DNA of 64,000 nucleotides from Bacillus gobiensis (GTDB lineage Bacteria; Bacillota; Bacilli; Bacillales; Bacillaceae). The notes under the pieces are model-generated. The model was not told where the DNA came from and ran no database searches. It saw nothing but the letters and a program-made list of their open reading frames with translations. The position numbers and the translations under genes were made by a program. Location of the stretch: NCBI RefSeq assembly GCF_001278705.1, contig NZ_CP012600.1:3817417-3881416 (forward strand). The letters run 5' to 3'. How positions within the stretch are numbered: position 1 is the first letter of the stretch; each line of letters starts with the position of its first letter. This document shows, piece after piece, positions 16,544 through 26,020 of the stretch.

Positions 16544-18955
16544 GTGAGTAAAAGAAAACTAGTGTTAGTCGGGAATGGAATGGCAGGGGTCAACTGCATT
16601 GAGCATATATTGAAGATTTCAGATGAATCATTCGATATTACTATTTTTGGAACTGAGCCCCACCCAAACTATAATCGGATTCAACTCTCTTATGTACTTG
16701 GAGGAGACTCGAAATTTGAGGATATCATCATTAATAACTGGGATTGGTATAAGGACAACAACATTCAGCTGCATACCGGCCAAACGGTAACGAAGATTGA
16801 TACTGAAAATCAATGTGTTTATACCGATGGAGGCATCGAGCAGAAGTACGATGATTTGATTTTGGCTACCGGTTCAAACCCTTTTATGCTTCCTTTGCCA
16901 GGTGTTAATTTACCTGGAGTTATATCGTACCGAGATATAAAAGATTGCGAGATGATGGTAGAAGCTTCTAAAAAATATAAGAAGGCAGCTGTCATCGGAG
17001 GCGGCTTATTGGGATTGGAAGCGGCTCGCGGCCTATTGAATCTTTCAATGGACGTCACGGTCATCCACGTTTTTGATACGTTAATGGAACGCCAGCTCGA
17101 TCCAACTGCTAGTAAATTACTTCAGGCTGAGTTGGAAGATCAGGGCATGAAGTTCTTGATGAGTAAGCAAACCGAGGAGTTATACGGTGCCGATCGTGTG
17201 GAAGGACTTCGTTTTAAAGATGGAAGCGAGTTGGATGTAGACTTGGTGGTTATGGCTGTGGGGATCCGCCCGAATGTCGCTTTGGCTAAAGAGCATGGCG
17301 TTGAAGTGAACCGCGGGATCGTCGTCAATGACTATCTAGAAACCAATGTTAAGAATGTTTACTCGGTTGGAGAGTGTGCGGAGCATCGCGGTACAGTATA
17401 TGGCTTGGTCGCCCCGCTGTATGAACAAGGTGCAGTGCTTGCCAAACGTATTAGCGGAGTGGAAACGAATCCGTACGAAGGATCGGTCTTATCTACGAAA
17501 TTGAAAGTGTCAGGCGTCGACGTATTCTCAGCTGGCGAATTTGTCGATCAAGAAGATACGCGGGCTTATCGTTATCAAGATGATTTCAGCGGAGTCTATA
17601 AAAAGGTTCTCGTCAGGGACGATAAGGTGATCGGTGCGGTGCTCTTTGGAGATACAAGCGACGGATCACGTTTGTTCCAGATGATTCGAAATGGAGCAGA
17701 TGCTGCAGAATTGAAGCCTTTGCTTAGCAGAGAAAGCGACGGCGAGAAGAGCGGTTCTTCCAATTTAGTAGCTGACATGGCGAACGATGAATTGATCTGC
17801 GGCTGTAACGGTGTGACCAAAGGAACTATTGTCCAAGCGATCGAAGAGCAGGGATTGGATTCTGTAGAAGCAATTAAGGGTTGTACAGGAGCTTCCCGAT
17901 CCTGCGGAGGATGTAAGCCGTTGGTTCAGGAGTTGCTGCAGTGCACGCTGGGAGATAGTTTTGAAGCGGACGAAAAAGAACCAATCTGTTCCTGCACCAC
18001 GTTAAGTCGAGATGAAGTCGTGGAGGCAATTCGTTCGATAAATCTGACCACTAGTAAAGAGGTTATGAATGTTCTGGAATGGAAAAACGAAGGTGGATGC
18101 TCGAAATGTCGTCCAGCTCTGAATTACTACTTGGGTATGGTTTGGCCGGAAGATCATGAGGATGAGCGCCATTCTCGGTTTGTCAATGAGCGGCTTCATG
18201 CCAACATCCAAAATGACGGAACGTATTCCGTTGTTCCACGGATCTATGGAGGAGTTACTAATCCTGAACAACTGCGGAAAATTGCCGATGCTGCCGATAA
18301 GTATCGTGTTCCGATGGTAAAAATTACAGGAGGTCAGCGAATCGACTTATTAGGCGTGAAGAAAGAGGATCTTCCTAATATGTGGGCCGATTTAGATATG
18401 CCTTCTGGTCATGCTTACGCGAAAGCCTTACGTACGGTAAAGACTTGTGTCGGAGAAAACTTTTGCCGATTTGGCACACAGGATTCGATCCAAATGGGGA
18501 TTGATATGGAAAAACGTTTCGAACGCCTATGGACTCCTCACAAGGTAAAAATGGCTGTATCAGCTTGCCCGCGTAATTGTGCCGAATCTGGCATCAAGGA
18601 TATAGGTGTCGTGGGAGTAGATGGCGGCTGGGAGCTTTATGTCGGCGGAAACGGCGGTGTCCATTTGCGTGGCGGTGACCTGTTCGTAAAGGTCAAAACG
18701 AAAGAAGAGGTCTTGGAATGGTCTGCGGCATTTATGCAGTATTACCGAGAAACGGCGAAGTATTTGGAAAGAACGTCTCACTGGGTGGAACGTGTCGGCT
18801 TAGAAGAGATTAAGAAGGTTCTTGCAGATGCGGATATGCGTCAAGAACTAATTGAGCGGATGGATAAAGCGTTGGCTGTAACCAAAGATCCGTGGAAAGA
18901 AGCCATTGAGGAACAAGAAGTACGCAAAATGTTTGATACTGTAAATGTCAAATAG
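16544..18955 (+). CDS. nirB: Assimilatory nitrite reductase [NAD(P)H] large subunit
   Basis: 803 residues, the full NirB/NasD length. Domains in order: FAD/NAD(P) reductase (GNGMAGVNC at ~10, IGGGLLGLEAARG at ~150); two BFD-like [2Fe-2S] modules (CGCNGVTKG...CGGCKP, then CSCTTLSRDE...CSKCRPALNYYL); ferredoxin-like half-domain and sirohaem/[4Fe-4S] domain with TCVGENFCRFG and ACPRNCAESG. It reduces nitrite to ammonium with six electrons from NAD(P)H in the cytoplasm. The start is GTG/ATG after GGAGGAGAG. It heads an operon with nirD and cobA, the latter supplying sirohaem precursor. Called nasD in B. subtilis. Confidence 0.96.
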   Translation: MSKRKLVLVGNGMAGVNCIEHILKISDESFDITIFGTEPHPNYNRIQLSYVLGGDSKFEDIIINNWDWYKDNNIQLHTGQTVTKIDTENQCVYTDGGIEQKYDDLILATGSNPFMLPLPGVNLPGVISYRDIKDCEMMVEASKKYKKAAVIGGGLLGLEAARGLLNLSMDVTVIHVFDTLMERQLDPTASKLLQAELEDQGMKFLMSKQTEELYGADRVEGLRFKDGSELDVDLVVMAVGIRPNVALAKEHGVEVNRGIVVNDYLETNVKNVYSVGECAEHRGTVYGLVAPLYEQGAVLAKRISGVETNPYEGSVLSTKLKVSGVDVFSAGEFVDQEDTRAYRYQDDFSGVYKKVLVRDDKVIGAVLFGDTSDGSRLFQMIRNGADAAELKPLLSRESDGEKSGSSNLVADMANDELICGCNGVTKGTIVQAIEEQGLDSVEAIKGCTGASRSCGGCKPLVQELLQCTLGDSFEADEKEPICSCTTLSRDEVVEAIRSINLTTSKEVMNVLEWKNEGGCSKCRPALNYYLGMVWPEDHEDERHSRFVNERLHANIQNDGTYSVVPRIYGGVTNPEQLRKIADAADKYRVPMVKITGGQRIDLLGVKKEDLPNMWADLDMPSGHAYAKALRTVKTCVGENFCRFGTQDSIQMGIDMEKRFERLWTPHKVKMAVSACPRNCAESGIKDIGVVGVDGGWELYVGGNGGVHLRGGDLFVKVKTKEEVLEWSAAFMQYYRETAKYLERTSHWVERVGLEEIKKVLADADMRQELIERMDKALAVTKDPWKEAIEEQEVRKMFDTVNVK

Positions 18956-18969
18956 GAGGGGGAAGTCTG

Positions 18970-19284
18970 ATGGGTGTTAAAACACAAGTGAAGGTTGGAG
19001 TAGTTAACGACTTCGTAGTAGATGTAGGCAAGGTTGTAGAAGTACAGGGAATTGCTTTGGCGGTTTTTAGACTTTCCAATGGTCGTTTCAAGGCAGTAGA
19101 AAACCGCTGTCCTCATAAGGAAGGTCCGCTGGCAGAGGGAATCGTTTCAGGGGAATTTGTATTCTGTCCGCTCCATGATTGGAAAATTGATTTGGAAGGC
19201 GGCCAGGTCCAAGCTCCGGATCACGGATGTGTGAAAACGTATAAAGTAGCAGTTGAAGGTGACGACGTTTATATTCTGACATAA
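18970..19284 (+). CDS. nirD: Nitrite reductase small subunit (Rieske-type)
   Basis: 104 residues with a Rieske fold: CPHKEGPLAEG and CPLHDWKIDLEGG provide the C-x-H...C-x-x-H cluster ligands. This is the NirD/NasE partner of NirB; such small subunits stabilise or feed the large subunit. AGGAGGGGG lies just before ATG 18970, and only 14 bases separate the two genes. Called nasE in B. subtilis. Confidence 0.94.
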   Translation: MGVKTQVKVGVVNDFVVDVGKVVEVQGIALAVFRLSNGRFKAVENRCPHKEGPLAEGIVSGEFVFCPLHDWKIDLEGGQVQAPDHGCVKTYKVAVEGDDVYILT

Positions 19285-19318
19285 TATGGTGAAATAAAAA
19301 GAAAAGAGGTGCTCGTAT

Positions 19319-20101
19319 ATGGGGGAACAAGGCAAAGTTTTTTTTGTAGGGGCTGGACCTGGAGATCCGAAGTTAATCACGGTTAAAGGGATGGAGGTAC
19401 TTGGCATAGCAGATGTGGTGGTTTATGATCGATTGCTTAGCATGGAGCTTCTGGCATATGCACCAAAAGAGGCGGTGCGAATCGATTGCGGAAAACGAAA
19501 GGACCATCACACCATTCCACAAGAGCAAATTAATGACATCTTAGTCGATTACGCTAGGCAGGGAAAGACCGTTGTCCGATTAAAGGGCGGGGATCCGAGC
19601 ATATTTGGCCGTGTCGGGGAAGAGGCGGAGTATTGCGCTGATCACCACATTCCTTTTGAAATCGTGCCTGGTGTTACATCAGGCATTGCAGCCCCCATAT
19701 ACGCTGGCATTCCTCTAACCCACCGGAATCACGCAGCTTCTGTGACGTTTGTTACCGGACACCGCAGAACGGACAAAGATGCACCGGATATCCCTTGGGA
19801 GCATTTGGCTAAGGGTGTCGATACTGTCGTTTTCTACATGGGAATGAGCAATCTGCCCAGAATCCAGGAGCAATTAATGATGTACGGCAGACAGGCCGAT
19901 ACCCCTGTAGCTCTCATTCGATGGGGAACGATGGACAAGCAAGAGGTACTTAGCGGCCAATTGTGGAATATTGCTCAAGAAGCCGAGCAAGTACAATTTA
20001 AGTCTCCGGTGATTATTGTGGTGGGAGAAGTGGTGAAATTAAGAGAAAAGCTGGATTGGTTTCAATCAAGCGGCTGTATAAAAGAACTTCAATACTTTTA
20101 A
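19319..20101 (+). CDS. cobA: Uroporphyrinogen-III C-methyltransferase
   Basis: 260 residues, SAM-dependent. The start FVGAGPGDPKLITVKG is the SUMT signature, VVYDRL follows, and VVRLKGGDPSIFGRVGEE and VPGVTSGIAAP are the second and third family motifs. It makes precorrin-2 for sirohaem, the cofactor of NirB, so its place as third gene of the operon (34 bases after nirD, with AAAGAGGTG upstream) is functional. Equivalent to nasF of B. subtilis. It lacks fused CysG oxidase/chelatase domains, so these must be encoded elsewhere. Confidence 0.95.
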   Translation: MGEQGKVFFVGAGPGDPKLITVKGMEVLGIADVVVYDRLLSMELLAYAPKEAVRIDCGKRKDHHTIPQEQINDILVDYARQGKTVVRLKGGDPSIFGRVGEEAEYCADHHIPFEIVPGVTSGIAAPIYAGIPLTHRNHAASVTFVTGHRRTDKDAPDIPWEHLAKGVDTVVFYMGMSNLPRIQEQLMMYGRQADTPVALIRWGTMDKQEVLSGQLWNIAQEAEQVQFKSPVIIVVGEVVKLREKLDWFQSSGCIKELQYF

Positions 20102-20205
20102 TTGATTAGCATATAAATAGCGATTTTGTTCTGGGTGATTGTGGAATACTTTCTTTGAAAATAATAGATGTGATTATGAGAATTTTTATTAAAAGCACTG
20201 TACGT

Positions 20206-20480
20206 GTTCTGAAGGACAAAAAAAGCAGGGAAGCCAAGGAAAAGTCCTTCATAGGAGTTCTGAAGGACAAAAAGGAGCAGGAAAGCCAAGGAAAAGTCCT
20301 TCATAAGGGTTCTGAAGGACAAAAAGGAGCAGGAAATCCAAGGAAAAGTCCTTCATAAGGGTTCTGAAGGACAAAAAAGAGCAGGAAATCCAAGGAAAAG
20401 TCCTTCATAAGGGTTCTGAAGGACAAAAAGGAGCAGGGAAGCCAAGGAAAAGTCCTTCATAAGGAATCTAAAGGACAAAG
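20206..20480. repeat. Tandem array of five 52-bp units, each with an 8-bp inverted repeat
   Basis: Units begin with GTTCTGAAGGAC at 20206, 20257, 20309, 20361 and 20413, and a degenerate sixth start lies near 20465. Each unit carries TGAAGGAC ... GTCCTTCA as a stem around a purine-rich loop (AAAAAGGAGCAGGAAAGCCA, with small changes). Unit length is 51 then 52 bases. The array lies between cobA and the formate/nitrite channel gene. No unique spacers are present, so it is not a CRISPR. It could impede read-through or bind a protein. Confidence 0.9.
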
Positions 20481-20582
20481 TGCAACTTAATAACTTAGAA
20501 GCTTCTTTTTCTGGTGAATCTCTTTCCTTTGAAGGTAACTTTATTTTTACATCTATACAGCATTATGGATAGGAGTTCGAAT

Positions 20583-21401
20583 ATGTATAAGGAAACGCTA
20601 GAAACAATGGGGAATTTAGCAGAACAAAAAACAAAGATGATTCTGGAATATCCTATGCGTTATTTATTATCATCCAGTCTTGCAGGTGCCTATGTGGGAT
20701 TTGGCATTGTCCTTATTTTTATCTTAGGCGGGCAATTTTCGGCTGTGAAGTCTCCGTTCACTACAATGATCATGGGTGTGTCTTTCGCGTTAGCTTTGCT
20801 TTTGGTGGTGTTTTCTGGAGCTGAACTATTTACTGGAAATCATATGATTTATACAATCAGCACGTTATCCGGTAAGTCAACCATAATAGATACACTTAGG
20901 AATTGGGTATACTGTTATGCTGGAAATGCTTTTGGTGCTCTCGTATTGTGCTTATTAATTATCGGATCAGGAATTTTTTCTAACCTTCCGATGGATCATT
21001 TTCTGTATGAAGCTGCCAACAAAAAAATGCACTTATCTACTTCTAATCTATTTTTTCGGGGAATCCTTTGTAACTGGCTGGTATGTTTAGCCATTTGGAT
21101 GGCGATGAAAACCAAAAGTGAATCGGCTAAAATCATTCTTATTTTTTGGTGCCTATTTGCTTTTGTTTCCTCCGGATATGAACATAGTATCGCGAATATG
21201 ACCGTGCTTTTATTGGCGTTGCTATTGCCACATCCCGAGACCATTACTTGGGCTGGACTCGTGCATAATCTAATACCGGTAACACTCGGAAATATTGTTG
21301 GCGGTGCATTGTTTGTTGGTGCTGCATACTGGTTTATCGGGCAGCCGAAAAGAAATCTGGCAATCAGAAAATCAAAAGGTAAAATTAGCATGGTGAAATA
21401 A
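20583..21401 (+). CDS. Formate/nitrite channel (FNT family)
   Basis: 272 residues with six predicted membrane helices. SSLAGAYVGFGIVL and GAELFTGNHM (the FNT F-T-G-N signature) identify the formate/nitrite transporter family. ATG 20583 is chosen because AGGAG lies 7 bases upstream; an upstream ATG at 20565 lacks one. Context (nitrite reductase just upstream, across the repeat array) argues for nitrite import or efflux of excess nitrite, as with NirC. A rho-independent terminator follows. Confidence 0.88.
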   Translation: MYKETLETMGNLAEQKTKMILEYPMRYLLSSSLAGAYVGFGIVLIFILGGQFSAVKSPFTTMIMGVSFALALLLVVFSGAELFTGNHMIYTISTLSGKSTIIDTLRNWVYCYAGNAFGALVLCLLIIGSGIFSNLPMDHFLYEAANKKMHLSTSNLFFRGILCNWLVCLAIWMAMKTKSESAKIILIFWCLFAFVSSGYEHSIANMTVLLLALLLPHPETITWAGLVHNLIPVTLGNIVGGALFVGAAYWFIGQPKRNLAIRKSKGKISMVK

Positions 21402-21410
21402 AATGAGGGA

Positions 21411-21443
21411 AAGAGTCTTCTTGTGAAAGAGGACTCTTTTTGT
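21411..21443 (+). terminator. Terminator of the nitrite channel gene
   Basis: Stem AAGAGTC / GACTCTT followed by TTTTGTT, ten bases after the stop codon. Confidence 0.8.
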
Positions 21444-21516
21444 TAAAATATGAAATTTTTAAACGATCTTCTGAATCTATAAATTGAATGGGTGAATTGT
21501 GATTGAGATTAATACC

Positions 21517-21899
21517 TTAAAACGTTAACGGAAGTTTCTCTTTTAAAAGCCATACATAATGGAAATCTCCATGGATATCAGCTTGCATACTTAATCCCAC
21601 ATATGTTAGTTCATCGTCGCCATATGCTTTATCAGAGCCTGTAACTTGATAATTCTATGTTGTATCAATTCCTTTTAACTTTAAAACATTAAAGGAGTAG
21701 CAGGTTCAGCTAATACAAATGTATTCTTGTATTGCGGATATTCTTGAGGCAATGTATCTAATGAGAAAGTTCGAACCTCCGTATACGGATTTCCGGAAAA
21801 TTCTCGCTCTAATAATTGAATAGGAATTAGAATGATTGTATTCTTGAATTTTTCTTACCCGGTATAAATCCCATCCCCATTCATTAGGCTGCAAGCAAT
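21517..21899 (-). pseudogene. Degraded gene remnant, unknown family
   Basis: Coding-like segments in several minus-strand frames line up in order: LQPNEWGWDLYRV, then IQLLEREFSGNPYTEVRTF with LDTLPQEYPQYKNTFVLAEP, then SDKAYGDDELTYVGLSMQAD with DFHYVWLLKEKLPLTF. They are broken by at least three frameshifts or stops. This looks like one ancestral gene of about 120 codons. The family is not recognised. Confidence 0.45.
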
Positions 21900-22015
21900 T
21901 ATCCTTCGCTTTAATTCATATTTTTTTAAATGATATACGAGAATAAACAAGGCTTATCTACTAAAGTATTAATAACTAAACGCCGTTTATGACATGGTAT
22001 ATCATCTATGATGAA

Positions 22016-22741
22016 TTATTGTTTGTTGAATTGAATTCTATATTTCCATTTCTGACTTTGGAAAAAGTTTACAGTTACATCAATAGGTTTTAATAAACTG
22101 TCGAAAGAAACTCTAGTACTATTTAATACAGGTATACCTGCCTCAATCTTTAAGGTTTCAGCCACATCTTTATTTGCTGATACTGCTTCAATCTCTTCTT
22201 TTATCGATGTGAATTCAATGTTCTGTTCCTCATTCAATAACTGGTCTATAGAAATAAATGTAGAATCCTTTTTAAATATCTCTAGTGGAAGCTCTGGGGT
22301 TAAAAAATGTTCTAAATAAATAATAGGTTCTCCATTAAAAAAACGTACCCTTTTTAAGTGGATAATTTCCTCGTCGCTATTTATCTCAAGAAGATTCGCG
22401 TAATAAGGGGACTGGATTTTATTTACTTCAATGGTTCTTGCTGAAATCTTTTTCCACTCTTCTTTATATAATTCTTTAAATCCAGTCATAGTGGTCCATT
22501 GACCGATGGGCTTATAGTTTGCTACAAAGGACCCTTTTCCTTGATAACGGTAAATGAATCCATCCATTTCAAGCTGTTTTAATGCCTGCCTAACAGGAGT
22601 ACGACTAGCTTTAAATAACTTTTCCATTTCCGATTCTGAAGGCAATATATCTCCGACTTTATAGAATTGATTTTCAATTTTATCAACTATCTCATCATAA
22701 ATGATTTTATGAAGAGGTTTTTTACTCATTATTTCACGCAT
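22016..22741 (-). CDS. GntR-family regulator with UTRA ligand domain
   Basis: 241 residues. The N-terminal winged helix contains LPSESEMEKLFKASRTPVRQALKQLEMDGFI (split here as SESEMEKLF and TPVRQALKQLE), the GntR signature. It is followed by GKGSFV and then a UTRA domain (residues ~95-235). HutC/YvoA-type regulators of this kind sense a catabolite and repress the adjacent catabolic operon. The gene is divergent from the class-V aminotransferase and symporter genes. Candidate operators lie between them (22832-23019). The ligand is probably the substrate or product of that enzyme. Confidence 0.88.
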   Translation of the reverse strand: MREIMSKKPLHKIIYDEIVDKIENQFYKVGDILPSESEMEKLFKASRTPVRQALKQLEMDGFIYRYQGKGSFVANYKPIGQWTTMTGFKELYKEEWKKISARTIEVNKIQSPYYANLLEINSDEEIIHLKRVRFFNGEPIIYLEHFLTPELPLEIFKKDSTFISIDQLLNEEQNIEFTSIKEEIEAVSANKDVAETLKIEAGIPVLNSTRVSFDSLLKPIDVTVNFFQSQKWKYRIQFNKQ

Positions 22742-22831
22742 AAAAGGTCTCTCACTTTCGTTTAATGTAAGATATATATGATAATTTTGAATGAAAAAAT
22801 CAAATTGTATTGCTGTGATATATTAATGTAA

Positions 22832-23019
22832 GTATAGCATATACCTAATAATACAATGGAACGCTGAATTTAGCTTAAATTAATAAAACTTATAATTGAT
22901 GCAATTGTAATACTAATTATAATAAGCTTATGAAGGTGTAACTATATAAAGAGGTTCATAGTTAGATATTCTAACAGTAACTATGACACCACTTGTAATA
23001 CTAAGTATAATAAGTTCAT
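22832..23019. promoter_or_regulatory. Three candidate GntR operators upstream of the aminotransferase gene
   Basis: TTGTAATACTAA(T/G)TATAATAAG occurs twice in direct orientation, at 22905-22926 and 22994-23015 (89 bases apart). A diverged inverted copy (TATACCTAATAATACAA) lies near 22840-22857. The core ATACTAAGTAT is an odd-centred palindrome. The array lies between divergent GntR and enzyme genes, as expected for autoregulated GntR/UTRA systems. Confidence 0.6.
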
Positions 23020-23149
23020 CAACTAATAAGATCAAATATTTATTTTAAGGATGTGATTCAACTGAATTTTAATTGAAATTGTGAAAGTATGACTGATATT
23101 TTCTGATTAGTTTTAAAATTCAATCGAAAATATGCTACAGGAGGTTTTT

Positions 23150-24439
23150 ATGGAAAGGTTAGATACGGGATTTTTGTTTAGTAATGAAATTCTAAACGAA
23201 GTTAGAAAGAAGTTTAATTATATTGAAGAAGACCCTATACAGCAAAAAAAGAGAATATTTTTTGATAACGCAGGGGGATCTTTTCGATTAAAGAGAGCGA
23301 CAGAGATTTTTACGAAGCTCGATTCAATTCCTGATTGTCCTGAGAGAGAACATGAAACCGCAAAATATTTAATTGATATTCAAGAAAAGGGAACAAATGA
23401 TATACGTACTATAATCAATGCTAAAGATGGAAGTATTGCAACGTATCTTACTGCCTCTCAAGCAATATTCGAAATCACAGGGATTATTGCGGAAAATATT
23501 GAGGGAACAAACATTGTTACGACAGCATTGGAGCATCCTTCAGCGTTTGACTCAGCGAAGTTTTATGCAGATAAGTTAGGTAAGGAATTTCGTGTTGCCA
23601 AGACAAACCCTGTTACAGGTGGGGTAGATGTAGAAGAAATAATGAAACTTATAGACAAGGACACCAGTCTGCTAAGTGTTATTTATGCATCAAATATTTC
23701 TGGTGCTATTTTAGACATCGAAACGATTGTTACAGAAGCAAGAAAGATCAATCCAGATTTGTTTATTATTGTGGATGCCGTACAACATGCGCCACATGGT
23801 GTGATAGATCTTAAAAAAACACCTGTTGATGCGATGAACTTTGCTCCTTACAAATTTTTTGGTGTCAGAGGTTGTGGAATTTCTTATCTATCTAATAGAG
23901 CTGCCCGTCTACCCCATCACAAGCTTACTGGGAAAGAAAAGGGTGAATGGGAACTTGGAAGTCCAGCACCGGCCCATTTTGCTGTCGTAAGCGAAATTGT
24001 TGACTACGTGTGTTGGATTGGGTCCCAATTTATTACAAGTCAAGATAGAAGAGATTTGTTTGTTGAAGGAATGAGTAAGATCTCCTTACAAGAAAGGACT
24101 TTGCTCGATATCCTGTTAAATGGAACAGCTAACCTTAGAGGATTAAGAGATATAACTGGAGTAACCGTTCATCTTGATTATAAAGATTTATCAAAAAGAG
24201 ACTTCATTGTCGCAATTAGTTTAGAAGGTTTAGATTATAAAGAAGCTGTCCGCCAATATGAAGAGGAAGGAGTAATCTTATATGCGCGCGTGGCAACAAG
24301 TATTTATTCAAAAAGGATACTCGAATCCTTTGGAATGAAAGGTGCGCTAAGAATATCTCCATTACACTGCAATAGTGTTGAAGAAGTGGAGAAATTTTTA
24401 TCAATAACTAAGAGGATTGTAGAAAAGAACAGAGCCTAG
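23150..24439 (+). CDS. Class-V aminotransferase-fold PLP enzyme (cysteine-desulfurase-like superfamily)
   Basis: 429 residues from ATG 23150, with AGGAGGT 5 bases upstream. Fold-type I PLP signatures: FFDNAGGS near the start, IVDAVQHAPHG with the pyridine-pairing Asp at ~209, and NFAPYKFFGVRG with the Schiff-base Lys at ~235. The family includes desulfurases, kynureninases, isopenicillin-N epimerase-like and serine-pyruvate enzymes. No desulfurase active-site cysteine loop is obvious, and the gene is not near isc/suf genes. Co-localisation with a UTRA regulator and a symporter suggests catabolism of an imported amino acid or related amine. Confidence 0.85.
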   Translation: MERLDTGFLFSNEILNEVRKKFNYIEEDPIQQKKRIFFDNAGGSFRLKRATEIFTKLDSIPDCPEREHETAKYLIDIQEKGTNDIRTIINAKDGSIATYLTASQAIFEITGIIAENIEGTNIVTTALEHPSAFDSAKFYADKLGKEFRVAKTNPVTGGVDVEEIMKLIDKDTSLLSVIYASNISGAILDIETIVTEARKINPDLFIIVDAVQHAPHGVIDLKKTPVDAMNFAPYKFFGVRGCGISYLSNRAARLPHHKLTGKEKGEWELGSPAPAHFAVVSEIVDYVCWIGSQFITSQDRRDLFVEGMSKISLQERTLLDILLNGTANLRGLRDITGVTVHLDYKDLSKRDFIVAISLEGLDYKEAVRQYEEEGVILYARVATSIYSKRILESFGMKGALRISPLHCNSVEEVEKFLSITKRIVEKNRA

Positions 24440-24494
24440 TATAAACAAGGTTATTTCAAGACAAATCAAAATATTATATTTAAGGGAGGCAATC

Positions 24495-25745
24495 ATGAAA
24501 AAAATTCCTTTATGGCTTCAAATCGCAATTGCTCTGGTATTAGGCCTAATTTTAGGATCTATAAATAAAACGTTGGGTGCAGAGGCGAAAATTTTAGGGG
24601 ATGCTTTTATCCACATGATTAAAATGACGATAGTGCCATTAATTTTCCCTTTAATTGTATTAGGTATCGCGCAAATTAAATCGTCGAGAGCACTAGGGCG
24701 ACTTTCTATTAAAGCTATTATCTATTTTGAAATTGTTACAACTTTAATTATTATTATGTCATTATTACTTGCAAACTTCACGCACATTGGAATGGGAGCA
24801 GATCTTTCAGATGGAAATAAAGATGCTCTGGATGGTATTGTTGGAAAAGAAATTGATTTTAGAGAATTTTTACTTCATATAATACCTTCTAATATATTTG
24901 TTGCCTTTTCTGAAGGGAATTTATTAGCCATAGTCTATTTTGGTGTTTTCTTTGGACTTGCTCTTCGATCATTAAAGGGGAAGGCGCAGGCAATTGAAGA
25001 TGTACTTGAAGCTCTTTCTAAAGTAATGTTTAAAGTTTTAGAATATGTTATTAAATTTTCTCCTATTGGCGTTTTTGGTGCTATTGCTTATAGTATGGCT
25101 ACCTATGGATTTGATAAATTAAGTACCCTGCTTGATTTAATCCTTGTTACATATGCCGGGCTAGCTATTGTTTTGTTGGTTATCTTTCCAATTATAGCCC
25201 GCATCTACCGTATTCGTTATTTAGAATTAATTAAAGAGATTAAAGATTTATTATTGATAGCATTTACCACTAGAAGTTCAGAGTCAGTATTTGCTCCTCT
25301 TACGGCACGTTTAGAACAATATGGAGCAAAAAATTCAGTCGTCTCATTTATATTACCTCTTGGTTATTCATTTAATCTAGATGGAGGAATGGTGTATATG
25401 GCGCCTGCTATCATATTTTTAGCTAATGCTTATGGCATTGATCTCTCAGTAGTAGAACAGATTCACATTGTTCTATTGCTTGTGTTACTTACGAAGGGAG
25501 TGGCAGCTGTCCCTTCAGGAGCTATCGTTATCCTAACAAGTGTTTCTGCCATTATAGGTTTACCACTTGAAGGTATTGCTTTACTGATGGCTGTTGATTT
25601 TATTATGGATATGGCTAGAACTGCAACTAATGTAGTAGGAAATGCCTTGGCGACAGTAGCTATGGCAAAATCGGAGGGAATGTTTCGTGAAAAACAAACG
25701 ATAACTTCAACTTCCAATCAAGATGCTGCAACGGGGCAAACGTGA
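24495..25745 (+). CDS. Dicarboxylate/amino-acid:cation symporter (DAACS family)
   Basis: 416 residues, the typical DAACS length, with eight membrane helices and two re-entrant hairpins. Diagnostic motifs: the serine-rich stretch TTRSSESVFAPL of hairpin 1, LPLGYSFNLDGG of helix 7 and the helix-8 motif MDMARTATNVVGNALATV. It takes up acidic or neutral amino acids or dicarboxylates with Na+ or H+. It follows the PLP enzyme by 55 bases with AAGGGAGG, so the two form an operon and probably share a substrate. A second family member (61010-62254) is closer to GltP/GltT. Confidence 0.9.
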   Translation: MKKIPLWLQIAIALVLGLILGSINKTLGAEAKILGDAFIHMIKMTIVPLIFPLIVLGIAQIKSSRALGRLSIKAIIYFEIVTTLIIIMSLLLANFTHIGMGADLSDGNKDALDGIVGKEIDFREFLLHIIPSNIFVAFSEGNLLAIVYFGVFFGLALRSLKGKAQAIEDVLEALSKVMFKVLEYVIKFSPIGVFGAIAYSMATYGFDKLSTLLDLILVTYAGLAIVLLVIFPIIARIYRIRYLELIKEIKDLLLIAFTTRSSESVFAPLTARLEQYGAKNSVVSFILPLGYSFNLDGGMVYMAPAIIFLANAYGIDLSVVEQIHIVLLLVLLTKGVAAVPSGAIVILTSVSAIIGLPLEGIALLMAVDFIMDMARTATNVVGNALATVAMAKSEGMFREKQTITSTSNQDAATGQT

Positions 25746-25773
25746 AGATAGCCTTTTTCGCAGAAGGTTTAGC

Positions 25774-25985
25774 TCAGGATATTCGATTTGATTTTTCTAA
25801 TTGTTCCTTCAAGAAGCCAGTGATTAACTTATCAAGCTGATTTTGTAATCATAGTGGGGTATCCTCTCTTTCTGGAATCTCGTCAATTCCTAGAGTATCC
25901 TGCTTTTCTTCGTTTGAGAAAGCCTTCTTAATCCTAAGCCAACCATATGAACAATTTTTTCTTCCGAAAGCGGTTTTGATTAGCC
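25774..25985 (-). pseudogene. Small gene remnant interrupted by TGA
   Basis: A minus-strand frame reads RIKKAFSNEEKQDTLGIDEI, then PEREDTPL, TGA (25849-25851), and LQNQLDKLITGFLKEQLEKS to a stop at 25774, all in the same frame. A TGG-to-TGA change would explain the break. No start codon with a ribosome binding site remains, so the 5' part is lost. The family is not recognised. Confidence 0.4.
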
Positions 25986-26020
25986 TCAATTAACGCTGCA
26001 CATTAGGAGAATAAGTGTTA

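Noticed and set aside
20155..20358. 67-codon open frame across the repeat array
   Set aside because: It is produced by translation of the repeat unit; it has no ribosome binding site and repeats itself out of frame.
20206..20480. CRISPR array
   Set aside because: Units are contiguous at 51-52 bases with no unique spacers, and no cas genes are nearby; it is a tandem palindromic repeat.
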